This document shows positions 17,095-25,006 of a stretch of DNA of 64,000 bases, in pieces; position 1 is the stretch's first letter; the number at the start of each line of letters is the position of its first letter. Source of the stretch: Microvirgula aerodenitrificans DSM 15089 (GTDB lineage: Bacteria > Pseudomonadota > Gammaproteobacteria > Burkholderiales > Aquaspirillaceae); NCBI RefSeq assembly GCF_000620105.1, contig NZ_JHVK01000009.1:62001-126000 (forward strand), in the 5' to 3' direction. The translations under genes were made by a program, and so were the position numbers. A model generated the notes under the pieces. That model ran no database searches. It saw only the letters and a program-made list of their open reading frames with translations, and was not told where the DNA came from.

Positions 17095-17814
17095 ATGAAA
17101 CCCGGGGACGCCATCAGGGGAGGGGATATCAATGAATCGAAGGAAACGATGACGGCGGAAAGCCCCAACCTGCTGATCAGCGTCATTCTGATCGACGACC
17201 ATCCGGTGATGCGTTATGCGCTGAGGCACATGATCGAAGAGCAGGGGCGGTTCAATGTCCTTGGCGAGGCCGAGGATGCTTCCCGCGGATTTGAACTGAT
17301 CCGGACGCATTTTCCCGATGTGGTGCTGCTGGACCTGTTCCTGCCGGACATCAACGGCCTTGACCTTATCTACAAAATATCCGTCCTGCCACGACCTCCG
17401 AGAATACTGGTGCTGTCCGGGCAGGACGAACGCCTGTATTCGAACCGGGTGATGAGCGCCGGTGCACACGGTTATGTCAGCAAGAGCAAGGGCATCCAGG
17501 AAATCAAGAATGCGCTGGTGATGGTTGCCGGCGGTTATTCATGCTTCCCGATCGCTTCCCTGTATGTCGGCCCGGAGCAGAAGGCCGACCGGGATCTGCT
17601 GTCTTGTCTGACCAAGCGTGAAATGACCGTGCTGATCGGGCTGGTTCGAGGGCAGTCCAACAAGGAAATCGCCGACAGCCTGTTCCTCAGCCAGAAAACC
17701 ATTAGCTCATACAAGGTGCGGATACTGGAAAAGCTGCACCTGCACACGCTGGCCGACATGATCAATTTTGCCATCAAGAACAAGCTTATCGAGTCCGAAC
17801 GCTGGCAGCGATAG
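17095..17814 (+). CDS. LuxR/NarL-family response regulator of the fimbrial locus
   Basis: A 239-residue regulator. After a 25-residue polar extension, the receiver domain has IDDHP (residues 33-37), phospho-acceptor Asp80 (VVLLDLFLPDINGLDL) and a Lys in YVSKSKG. The C-terminal LuxR helix-turn-helix starts LTKREMTVL and contains GQSNKEIADSLFLSQKTISSYK. AAGGAGA in front of ATG 17095 supports this start. No histidine kinase gene is next to it, so it is an orphan in this window. It lies directly upstream of the chaperone gene (16 bases) and may be co-transcribed with it. A close paralogue sits on the other side of the operon at 21922. Confidence 0.92.
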   Translation: MKPGDAIRGGDINESKETMTAESPNLLISVILIDDHPVMRYALRHMIEEQGRFNVLGEAEDASRGFELIRTHFPDVVLLDLFLPDINGLDLIYKISVLPRPPRILVLSGQDERLYSNRVMSAGAHGYVSKSKGIQEIKNALVMVAGGYSCFPIASLYVGPEQKADRDLLSCLTKREMTVLIGLVRGQSNKEIADSLFLSQKTISSYKVRILEKLHLHTLADMINFAIKNKLIESERWQR

Positions 17815-17830
17815 CAGGACAGGACCTGAG

Positions 17831-18562
17831 ATGAATACCGCATTGCCCGCTTTGCTGGGCATCCTGCTGGCCGTGGCCAGCACTTCCGCCGCTCATGCCC
17901 AGCCCGATATCGGCATCGGCAGTCTGTACGACTACCTGCCGGGGGCATCATCGTCGATCGTCAAGCCGATACGGAACAGCGGCAGCAGCACCGGTTTCGT
18001 CAGGATTGACGTCAGGCGGATCCAGGTGGACGACGCCGGAAACAGCACCGAAACCGAACTGACGGAAGGTGAAGGATGGCGTAACCGGCTGATCGTGAGC
18101 CCCAGCCGCCTGATCGTGCCGCCAGGCGGCATGCGCAGCGTGCGCGTCCTCTATGTCGGGGAGCGCAGCCGCGAACACGTGTTCCGGGTCCGGTTTACGC
18201 CGGTGGAACCGGGGCGCGGAGACGGTTTTGGCCAGGAGGAAGACGCGGGCGCGACCACGGCCGGGGTCAGAATGCTGGTCGGCTATGGCGGCATCGTCAT
18301 CGTCCGGCCGGAGCAGGAACAATACCGGACCGATTTCATACAGCGGACCGACGGGCTGGATGTCGTCAACCGCGGCAATACCACCCTGATTCTGGATAAT
18401 GTCTATGCGTGCAAGACCGATGAGCACTGCCTTGCCCCGGTAAAGAAACATGTATTGCCGGGACGGACACAGTTTTTCAAAAGAGAGGGATTGTCTGAAA
18501 TACGTTTCGACGTCGTTGAAGGAGAAAAGGTGAGCTATAAAGAATTCAGGTTTGCCGGTTGA
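17831..18562 (+). CDS. CS1-type fimbrial periplasmic chaperone
   Basis: A 243-residue secreted protein with signal peptide ending TSAAHA. The N-terminal immunoglobulin-like domain has the strand VRIDVRRIQVDD and the segment LIVSPSRLIVPPGGMRSVRVLYVG, the usual subunit-binding strand region of fimbrial chaperones. A second domain carries DVVNRGNTTLILDNVYAC and a Cys pair (CKTDEHC) not found in the classical FimC group. The size and context match the alternate (CS1/CFA-I-like, alpha) chaperones, which hold pilins in the periplasm for the usher. It starts 16 bases after the regulator; the pilin gene follows. Confidence 0.82.
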   Translation: MNTALPALLGILLAVASTSAAHAQPDIGIGSLYDYLPGASSSIVKPIRNSGSSTGFVRIDVRRIQVDDAGNSTETELTEGEGWRNRLIVSPSRLIVPPGGMRSVRVLYVGERSREHVFRVRFTPVEPGRGDGFGQEEDAGATTAGVRMLVGYGGIVIVRPEQEQYRTDFIQRTDGLDVVNRGNTTLILDNVYACKTDEHCLAPVKKHVLPGRTQFFKREGLSEIRFDVVEGEKVSYKEFRFAG

Positions 18563-18606
18563 AATGGCAAATCTCCTTTTCTTTTTTCTGCTCAAGTGAT
18601 GTCACG

Positions 18607-19101
18607 ATGAAATTCAGCAAAAAACATATTGCAGGTGTTATTTTTTTCCTGGCTTCGGCCACAAATGCGGAAACGCTGCTGCAAAATATCCAGGTCCGGG
18701 CCGTTGTGCCATCCGGCAGCTTTTATGTGAATGCACTTGAAGGGTGGCCCTCCGGCCCTGTCCAGATCGGCTACGATTCCAACCGGCATGTATTCAATCA
18801 TCACCATCTTGGTTTGCGGATGAAAAACAGCATCCAGTCCGGTGCTACCGGCGGGAAAATCATGGCAAGACTGGCTTATCCGCCAGTCATGCGCGGTGTG
18901 CGCGGGCAGATGAGCGTGGATGTCGGCATCAAGACGGAAAATACCGATGTGATACTGGGTACAACGCCGACACTGATTTATGAGGATGCCGCCGGAGACG
19001 AAATCATGGGGCACCTGCATATCAAGGTGAAAGATGCCGGTCCCTATGCACCGGGCAATTATATCGGGACCGTGGCGCTGGAGTTCGATTCCGTGCTGTA
19101 G
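18607..19101 (+). CDS. CS1-type fimbrial major subunit (pilin)
   Basis: A 164-residue secreted protein with signal peptide MKFSKKHIAGVIFFLASATNA. The mature start ETLLQNIQVRAVVPSGSFYV and the end APGNYIGTVALEFDSVL follow the CS1 pilin layout: an N-terminal donor strand and a closing Gly-Asn-Tyr-x-Gly motif before the last strand. It has no Cys, unlike classical FimA pilins and like CfaB. Base use is clearly more AT-rich than in the neighbouring genes, consistent with transfer or fast divergence. A TTG start at 18559 overlapping the chaperone stop is possible but would put a polar stretch before the signal peptide. Confidence 0.78.
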   Translation: MKFSKKHIAGVIFFLASATNAETLLQNIQVRAVVPSGSFYVNALEGWPSGPVQIGYDSNRHVFNHHHLGLRMKNSIQSGATGGKIMARLAYPPVMRGVRGQMSVDVGIKTENTDVILGTTPTLIYEDAAGDEIMGHLHIKVKDAGPYAPGNYIGTVALEFDSVL

Positions 19102-19191
19102 CACGGTCGATATCCGGTTCTGGAGCCTTGACGTCCTCGTCCGGGCAAAGGCGCTTCCCGCTACGGGTCTTCATACGGGCACACCAATCGC

Positions 19192-21678
19192 ATGGTGACT
19201 CTTATTCCCGCGCCGTCAGTCATGCGGGGCATGATGGCGGCCGGCCTGCTTGCCTGCACCATGCTTCCGGCCTGGGCCGATGATGCCGCTGCGGTGGCGC
19301 TTGATGCGGCGCAGCTGCGGCAATCCGTTCCGGACGCTTTTGCCGACGTGCTGTTCGATACGCCGGTTGCCGTTCGCATCGAACTGGATGGGAAATACAT
19401 GGTGGATGCGCTGGTGCGACTCGGGCGTGATGGTCAGGTTGGCTTGCAGGAAGTCCTCGACGGGGTTGCCAGCGAAGTCCCGGCGCAGGAACGGAACCGC
19501 TATGTTTCCCTGTTGCAGACAGGGGGCGGACTGGGGGATTGCACCGGCCTGCTGTGCGAGGGACTGGTCCGGGTCGCCTACGGTGTCGCTGACTCCAGGC
19601 TGGCCCTGTTCACGGATCGTGCGCAGCGGGAATACCGGCCGGACCGGTATCTCGCCTTGCCGGGGCGCGGTGGCAACGGCGCCTTGCTCGGCAACCAGCT
19701 GACCTATGTGCGGCGTGGTCGGGATCTGCCGTCCAGCGGCTCGTATCAGTTGTCGCTGATTACCAGCCTCGCCCCGTGGAGCGCGTACTCGGATCTGCAG
19801 ATTTCCTATGCGGATGCCGGGCACTGGCAGCGCGGCAGCCGGGTCAGAAAGTACCTGAACAATGCCTATATGCAGCGCGACTGGCATGGGCTGTACGCCC
19901 GCATCGGCTACCTGTCGCCGGACCTGTCTACCGGGCAGGGCAATCTGGCCCCGATTCCGTTCAGTCACTACAACCCCATTCTGGGATTCGCTTTCGGATC
20001 ATCGGACAGCCTGCTCAAGCGCAGCAACAAGCCGAGCATGGTGCCGCTGACCGTCAGCGCCAGCAAGGCCGGCCATGCGGAGATCTCCCGTGACGGGCGT
20101 CTGCTCGCAACCTATGCCGTTCAGCCCGGCCTGCAGGTATTGCCGACCGAGGGATTGCCGGATGGCATCTATCCGGTCACCGTCCGTGTCTTCGAGGATG
20201 GCCGGATGGTGTTCACGACCCGTGAGTCGATTTACAAGCCGGGCAACTGGAATGGCACCGACCGCTTCCGTTTCCGCCTTTATGGCGGGCGCCGCCAGTC
20301 GGTGTGGGACTATCGTGCCGGCGCCCATGCCGACGGCGGCATGCTGGGCGGGGTCCAGCTCGGCTACCTGCTGCATCCGCAATGGCGAGCCGGCATCAGT
20401 GCGCAGCAGGGTGGGGGCGACCGGCAGGTCGGCCTGTTCAGCAGTTTCAGTCCGCTCAATGCCCTGCAGCTGTATGTGAATCCGTATTACTCGAAGCGGA
20501 GCGGGCAGGGGTATGAGCTGCAGGGGATCGGCGCGTTTTCCCGCCTCAGCCTGGCCGTCAGTCACCGGCAGTCGGCGCGGCCGGCCCGCTATGGCCGGTC
20601 ACGCCATCTGCGCCAGCGCCATACCACCGTCAGCAGCGACTGGCAGCTCAGCGACCAGGACCGGATCAGTGCCCGCTTTGGCCACGCGCACGACGACCGG
20701 CAGTCAACGTCGGACCTGTCCTATTACCGCGATATCCGCCAGTGGACCGATGTGGGGGCCCAGGCGTATGTGAGCCTGTCCGAGCGCTTGCAGGGCTATC
20801 CTGGCCGGCGTTCGCGCGGCATGGCCGTCGGCATGAGTTTCTCGCTGGGACGGGCGGCGTCCAGTCTCGGCATGGGGCTGGGCTCGCGCACCGACGGTGG
20901 TGCCGGGCGCGAGTCATCGGCCCAGCTCCATTACCAGCGCACCTTCGACGAATCGCCACTGCAGGCGGTGGCGGTCAATGCCAGCCATGCCAGCCATGGC
21001 AGTTCGGGCACGCTGTCGGCCCGTCTGTCGCAGCGCTATCTGTCCGGAGACGGCTATCTGCAATCGCACGGCGGGGGTGGCGCCATGCTGGGCGTCAACC
21101 TGGAGAGTACCGTTGTCATGGGCGGCGGTGGCGCGCTGATCGTGTCGCGGCCGGCATTCGGCAGCAGGATGCGCGCCGGGGTAGTGGTCGACCTGAAGTC
21201 GGAAACCCTGCCGGATAGCGAACGCCTGATTGCCAGGCTGGATGACGGCCGCCAGTTCCGCTTGCGGCGTGGCGAAAATTTCATTCCACTGGCGCCGTTC
21301 CGGCCGCAGCACCTGAGTTTCGATCTGGCGGCGGGCAGCCGGAAAGGGGCGAAGTTCCTGCCCCAGAGCCTGTCCGTGCATCTGCTGCCCGGCGGCATCA
21401 GCCGGCAACGGGTCGAGGTCATCCGTACGCAAACCGCAATCGGGCGTCTGGTCGGTCCGGACAGCCGGCCGCTGGCCGGGGCCAGGGTCCGGCACCAGAC
21501 CATGCAGGCCGTGGCCGAATCCGATGGTCTGTTTACGCTGGAGCTGAGCCAGGCGCACCCGGTTCTCGAGGTCGTGCAGGCGGACGGGCGCGTCTGCCAG
21601 GTCGATTTGCAGGATCGGCTGATCAAGGGGTACAAAGACCGTGATCTGGTCTTGCTGGGCGATGTCGGCTGTCATTAG
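19192..21678 (+). CDS. CS1-type outer-membrane usher (TcfC/CfaC-like)
   Basis: An 828-residue secreted beta-barrel usher. The signal peptide is MRGMMAAGLLACTMLPAWA, so translation may begin at 19192 or 19222. An N-terminal periplasmic domain is followed by a barrel of many alternating strands broken by a plug-like region (about residues 280-345: VPLTVSASKAGHAEISRDG, VFEDGRMV). C-terminal periplasmic domains include IGRLVGPDSRPLAGARV and a terminal Cys. This matches the alternate-clade ushers that export CS1-type pili rather than FimD. A 90-base gap separates it from the pilin gene. No gene for a CfaE-like tip adhesin follows; a weak hairpin and then a second regulator gene come next. Confidence 0.87.
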   Translation: MVTLIPAPSVMRGMMAAGLLACTMLPAWADDAAAVALDAAQLRQSVPDAFADVLFDTPVAVRIELDGKYMVDALVRLGRDGQVGLQEVLDGVASEVPAQERNRYVSLLQTGGGLGDCTGLLCEGLVRVAYGVADSRLALFTDRAQREYRPDRYLALPGRGGNGALLGNQLTYVRRGRDLPSSGSYQLSLITSLAPWSAYSDLQISYADAGHWQRGSRVRKYLNNAYMQRDWHGLYARIGYLSPDLSTGQGNLAPIPFSHYNPILGFAFGSSDSLLKRSNKPSMVPLTVSASKAGHAEISRDGRLLATYAVQPGLQVLPTEGLPDGIYPVTVRVFEDGRMVFTTRESIYKPGNWNGTDRFRFRLYGGRRQSVWDYRAGAHADGGMLGGVQLGYLLHPQWRAGISAQQGGGDRQVGLFSSFSPLNALQLYVNPYYSKRSGQGYELQGIGAFSRLSLAVSHRQSARPARYGRSRHLRQRHTTVSSDWQLSDQDRISARFGHAHDDRQSTSDLSYYRDIRQWTDVGAQAYVSLSERLQGYPGRRSRGMAVGMSFSLGRAASSLGMGLGSRTDGGAGRESSAQLHYQRTFDESPLQAVAVNASHASHGSSGTLSARLSQRYLSGDGYLQSHGGGGAMLGVNLESTVVMGGGGALIVSRPAFGSRMRAGVVVDLKSETLPDSERLIARLDDGRQFRLRRGENFIPLAPFRPQHLSFDLAAGSRKGAKFLPQSLSVHLLPGGISRQRVEVIRTQTAIGRLVGPDSRPLAGARVRHQTMQAVAESDGLFTLELSQAHPVLEVVQADGRVCQVDLQDRLIKGYKDRDLVLLGDVGCH

Positions 21679-21683
21679 CCGCG

Positions 21684-21702
21684 GGGAAACAGGATGTTTC
21701 CC
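21684..21702 (+). terminator. Hairpin after the usher gene
   Basis: GGGAAAC, loop AGGAT, GTTTCCC, followed by TGATT. It starts six bases past the usher stop; the T run is poor. Confidence 0.55.
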
Positions 21703-21921
21703 TGATTGCCGAATGGCGCCTGCCCGGGCCTGTCCTGTCTGACGATCCCCCGTTATTCAATTGGCAGAATAGACTTTTCATATGTGCCTGGGTGGATATG
21801 GCGCAGGTATATTGTTCATGATACTTGCCAAATATACGGTAGTGCATGACTGCGAATCTTTTTATCCGATCAGAACCATTCATGCGCTGCTTAAACTCCT
21901 TGTGCTAAATGGTTATTCAAT

Positions 21922-22623
21922 ATGAATATTGTCAAGCGTCTCCCGGTTTCGGTCGACCGTGCTCATGGTTCGCAGGGAACAGCCGAGGCGCCGCACGAGG
22001 CCGTACGCATTGTCCTGATCGAAGACCATCCGGCCGTCCGCTTTGCCGTCCGGCACATGGTCGAAGAGGGCGGCGAGTTCAGCGTTGTCGGTGAAGCGGA
22101 TACCGGGGCCGGCGGCCTGGACCTGGTCAGGGGCGTACAGCCCGACATGGTCGTGGTGGACCTGAATCTGCCGGATATCGATGGCCTGCAGTTGCTGAAC
22201 AGCCTGGTGTCCCTGCCGCTGCCGCCGCGGGTACTGGTCCTGTCCGGGCTGGACGAGAGAATTTACGCTCCCCGGGCGATGGGCCTCGGCGCCAGCGGTT
22301 TCATCAGCAAGGGGAAGGGCATGGAGGAGCTTCTCCATGCTGTCCGCATGGTGTCCGGCGGCTACATCTGCTTCCCGCTGGTCGCCATGCAGGTCGGTCC
22401 GGAGGGGCTGGCCGGCGATGCCGGCCAGCCCAGCCTGACGCGCCGGGAAATGTCGGTTTTGCTCGGACTGGTCAAGGGGCAGTCGAACAAGGAAATCGGT
22501 CAGACCCTGTTTCTGAGCCAGAAAACCATAAGCACTTACAAGATCAGGATCCTGGAAAAGCTCCATCTGGAAACGCTGGCGGACTTGATCAACTGGGCTC
22601 ACCGCAACAATCTGGTCGAGTAG
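21922..22623 (+). CDS. Second LuxR/NarL-family response regulator of the fimbrial locus
   Basis: A 233-residue paralogue of the regulator at 17095. It shares the receiver layout (IEDHP, Asp80 in MVVVDLNLPDIDGLQL, FISKGKG) and an almost identical LuxR domain (LTRREMSVLLGLVKGQSNKEIGQTLFLSQKTIS). Its own promoter probably lies in the 220-base AT-rich gap after the usher hairpin. No kinase gene is adjacent. The strong likeness of the two regulators suggests duplication; they could form heterodimers or compete for the same sites, which is inference. Confidence 0.92.
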   Translation: MNIVKRLPVSVDRAHGSQGTAEAPHEAVRIVLIEDHPAVRFAVRHMVEEGGEFSVVGEADTGAGGLDLVRGVQPDMVVVDLNLPDIDGLQLLNSLVSLPLPPRVLVLSGLDERIYAPRAMGLGASGFISKGKGMEELLHAVRMVSGGYICFPLVAMQVGPEGLAGDAGQPSLTRREMSVLLGLVKGQSNKEIGQTLFLSQKTISTYKIRILEKLHLETLADLINWAHRNNLVE

Positions 22624-22636
22624 TCCGGCCTTGCCG

Positions 22637-23092
22637 CTACTTGCCCGACAGGGCCTGCTGGGTATGCAGCAGCAGGTCCAGGGACAGGTGGCCGCTATCG
22701 GTCTTCAGCGCCAGCAGCTCGTCGCGATGCGCCTGCGCCAGCTGCTCGACCAGCGCCTCTCCCTTGGGCAGCAGCGTGATTTCCACGCAGCGCTTGTCGT
22801 CACGTCCCGCGCTGCGCCGAACCAGTCCCTGTGTCACGCAGCGCGTCACCAGACCGACCACGCTGTGGTGGTGTGACTGCAGGCGTTCCGCCAGCTCGGC
22901 GACCGTTGCCCATTCCCGCCCCGGGTAACCGCGGATCTGCAGCAGCAACAGATATTGCAGCGGGGTGATGTCATGGGCCTGGGCCTGCTCTTCGCTGAAG
23001 CGCAGGAAGCGGCGCAGCCGATAGCGGAAATCCGCCAGGCGTTCAAAATCGTTTTTGCTCAGCGGGGGTGAGGCAGGAGAGGCAGGAATCAC
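22637..23092 (-). CDS. MarR-family transcriptional regulator
   Basis: A 151-residue winged-helix regulator starting at GTG 23092, which overlaps the stop of the DUF488 gene (GTGA). The DNA-binding core is TVAELAERLQSHHHSVVGLVTRCVTQGLVRR followed by the wing RDDKRCVEITLLPKG. Two Cys, one in the recognition helix region and one in the wing, leave room for redox sensing as in OhrR-like members, but position alone does not prove it. Co-transcribed with DUF488. A near-perfect 25-bp palindrome upstream of the operon is a good candidate for its operator. Confidence 0.9.
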   Translation of the reverse strand: MIPASPASPPLSKNDFERLADFRYRLRRFLRFSEEQAQAHDITPLQYLLLLQIRGYPGREWATVAELAERLQSHHHSVVGLVTRCVTQGLVRRSAGRDDKRCVEITLLPKGEALVEQLAQAHRDELLALKTDSGHLSLDLLLHTQQALSGK

Positions 23093-23487
23093 GACAGGGC
23101 CTTGTTGGCTTGCGGGGTGGAGTCATCCGGCGTTGCCAGCTGTTGCTCGATAAAGCGTGCCAGCGCCATGGCCGGATTGTACCTGTCGCTGTCATTGGCA
23201 TGCACCAGGATAACGGGCTGCCGGGAGGCAGCCTCGCGCAGCGCTTCCCAGCGGTGCGGGTTGTTGGCCAGATCGCTCCAGTACACCTCACAGAAGGTCG
23301 GCCAGCGCAGCGGATCCTGTCGCAGCCAGGTGACCAGTCCTTCGGCCGGCGCGGCCGCTTTCAGCCACTGGGTCACGCCTGAAGCATAGCGTGACAGCTC
23401 TTTTGGCCATTTGGCATCGACGATGTACAGATTCTCCATGTCGGGACTGAGATTGGCGACATGGACGACAGTAATGGGGAACGTCAC
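23089..23487 (-). CDS. DUF488 family protein
   Basis: A 132-residue cytosolic protein. GTG 23487 is chosen because AAGGAGA stands 12 bases before it and the first strand (TFPITVVHV) follows. DUF488 features are the VDAKWPKELSRY segment (the family usually has VDRLWPRG), LVTWLRQDPLRWPTFCEVYWSDL and the last strand VILVHANDSDRYNPAMAL. The biochemical role of the family is not established; members often pair with MarR-type regulators, as here. Confidence 0.78.
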   Translation of the reverse strand: MTFPITVVHVANLSPDMENLYIVDAKWPKELSRYASGVTQWLKAAAPAEGLVTWLRQDPLRWPTFCEVYWSDLANNPHRWEALREAASRQPVILVHANDSDRYNPAMALARFIEQQLATPDDSTPQANKALS

Positions 23488-23556
23488 GGCAAGGGTCTCC
23501 TTGGAAAGGGGGCGGCTGGATGTCGCGAATCGGGTGCACGACGGGCGGGTACTGGT

Positions 23557-23581
23557 AAATATATCGCATTGCGATCTATTT
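23557..23581. promoter_or_regulatory. Candidate MarR operator
   Basis: The core ATCGCA, T, TGCGAT (23563-23575) is a perfect inverted repeat, extended by AAATAT on the left and CTATTT on the right with one mismatch, giving 25 bp. It lies 70-94 bases upstream of the DUF488-marR operon start, where a self-repressor would bind. Confidence 0.55.
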
Positions 23582-23715
23582 GCAAGCCATTCCGTCGCCG
23601 TCGCCCGATGACAATGACTTGGCACGCAATCCCAATCCCGCCGGGGGCGGGGCGGGGTACAACAGTCCTGCGGCCCGCGAGGACCGTCGACGTTTCTCCT
23701 GCTGCAATACCTTTG

Positions 23716-23740
23716 CCCGCCCTGACCGGGGCGGGTTCTT
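23716..23740 (+). terminator. Intrinsic terminator-like hairpin ahead of the AllA-like gene
   Basis: CCCGCCC (23716-23722) pairs with GGGCGGG (23729-23735), followed by TTCTTTTT. No plus-strand gene precedes it. A second hairpin (GTCCTGCGG / CGCGAGGAC, near 23667-23687) lies just upstream. Together they could be an attenuating leader or a small RNA. Confidence 0.6.
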
Positions 23741-23792
23741 TTTGCCCAGGCGTCCGGTCGCTCCGTCTTTTAAATCGTATGAGGATGAGGAA

Positions 23793-24446
23793 ATGAACAC
23801 CCCGCTGCGCAATCTGCTGACCGTATGTGTGCTGTCGACCGGACTGGCCTCCCTGGCCTGGGCCGACGGCCAGCCCGTGCTGACCAAACCGATCCCGAAA
23901 ACACCGATGGCCTGCGGGGTCTACGGACTGACGGTCGAACCGGCTGCGCGCGTGCCGCTGAAGGTGGAGCCGCTGACCAAGGCGGCATTTGCGCCGTATG
24001 GCGACGTGATCGAACCGGCATCGGCCAGCAAGACCTATCCGATCAACAATGGCGAGACCATGCGCTACCACGACATGGCCGCCATCCAGGCCAATGGCAG
24101 CAATGCCAGACCGATCGTCAGCATCTTCGAGTCGAAGCCGGTACGCGGCAGCATCAATGTCCACCTGCTGGAACGGCACCCGTATGGCAGCCAGGCCTTT
24201 GTTCCGCTGGACGGGCAGACCTTCCTGGTAGTGGTGGCGGCGCCGGGCGACAAGCTCGACCCGTCGACGATCAAGGCCTTCATCACCGATGGCAAGCAGG
24301 GCGTGAACTACCACGCCGGGGTCTGGCACCATCCGGTGCTGACGCTTGGCAAGACCACGAACTACCTGATTGTCGACCGCAGCGGCGATGAGCCGAACTG
24401 CCAGGAAATCGGCATGCCGAAAACCTACATGCTGGGTCGCTACTGA
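23793..24446 (+). CDS. Exported ureidoglycolate-lyase-like (AllA) protein
   Basis: A 217-residue protein. A Sec signal peptide (MNTPLRNLLTVCVLSTGLASLAWA) precedes the AllA fold, which begins VEPLTKAAFAPYGDVIEPA and includes the barrel strands SIFESKPVRGSINVHLLERHPYGSQAF and GVNYHAGVWHHPVLTL with the active-site His cluster. Ureidoglycolate lyase releases urea and glyoxylate from ureidoglycolate and is normally cytosolic, so export is unusual. No other allantoin or purine-breakdown gene is near. GAGGAAATG supports the start. A related cupin with another substrate is possible. Confidence 0.8.
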   Translation: MNTPLRNLLTVCVLSTGLASLAWADGQPVLTKPIPKTPMACGVYGLTVEPAARVPLKVEPLTKAAFAPYGDVIEPASASKTYPINNGETMRYHDMAAIQANGSNARPIVSIFESKPVRGSINVHLLERHPYGSQAFVPLDGQTFLVVVAAPGDKLDPSTIKAFITDGKQGVNYHAGVWHHPVLTLGKTTNYLIVDRSGDEPNCQEIGMPKTYMLGRY

Positions 24447-24541
24447 GCGCGGGCCGGTTGGTCGGGCGGTTTTCCCGTCCACCGGCGCCCGGCTTCCTGC
24501 TATGGTCGGGACGTTTCTTCACCCACAGAGAGGACGTCCCG

Positions 24542-25006
24542 ATGTCGCAGCCCGAACCGCATGATCCCGATTGCCTGTTCTGCCGTGTCGCCCGTGGCGA
24601 CATCCCGGTGCATACCGTGTACGAGGATGAACAGATCCTGGTCTTTCCCGATCGCGCGCCGATCGGTCCCGGCCATCTGCTGATCCTGGCCAAGGGCCAC
24701 TATCCGTATTTCGAGGACCTGCCGCCGGCGCTGGCGGCGCATATCGTGCAGACCGGCCAGCACTATGCGCGGTGGATGAAGACGCACTACGGTGTGGAAC
24801 GGGTCGGCTTCTTTTTTACCGGCATTCACGTGCCGCACACCCACGGCCACGTGGTGCCGATGTTTACCCGCAATGACCTGACCTCGCCGGCCTATATCGT
24901 CGAGCGCGACCTGACGTTCAGGACGCCGGACATTCTCGATGACGGCGCGCTGGCGCAGACCGCCGCCCTGTTGCGCGGCGCCGGCGACCCGCCTGTCTCA
25001 TGCTAG
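24542..25006 (+). CDS. HIT family protein
   Basis: A 154-residue cytosolic nucleotide-binding protein. The histidine triad is VPHTHGHVV (His99, 101, 103), and the N-terminal CLFCRVARGDIPVHTVYEDE is the usual HIT opening with a Cys pair. HIT proteins hydrolyse nucleoside phosphoramidates or related nucleotides. AGAGGACG lies ahead of the ATG. The stop codon abuts that of the convergent sensor kinase gene. The protein has an extra C-terminal helix compared with minimal HinT proteins. Confidence 0.9.
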   Translation: MSQPEPHDPDCLFCRVARGDIPVHTVYEDEQILVFPDRAPIGPGHLLILAKGHYPYFEDLPPALAAHIVQTGQHYARWMKTHYGVERVGFFFTGIHVPHTHGHVVPMFTRNDLTSPAYIVERDLTFRTPDILDDGALAQTAALLRGAGDPPVSC

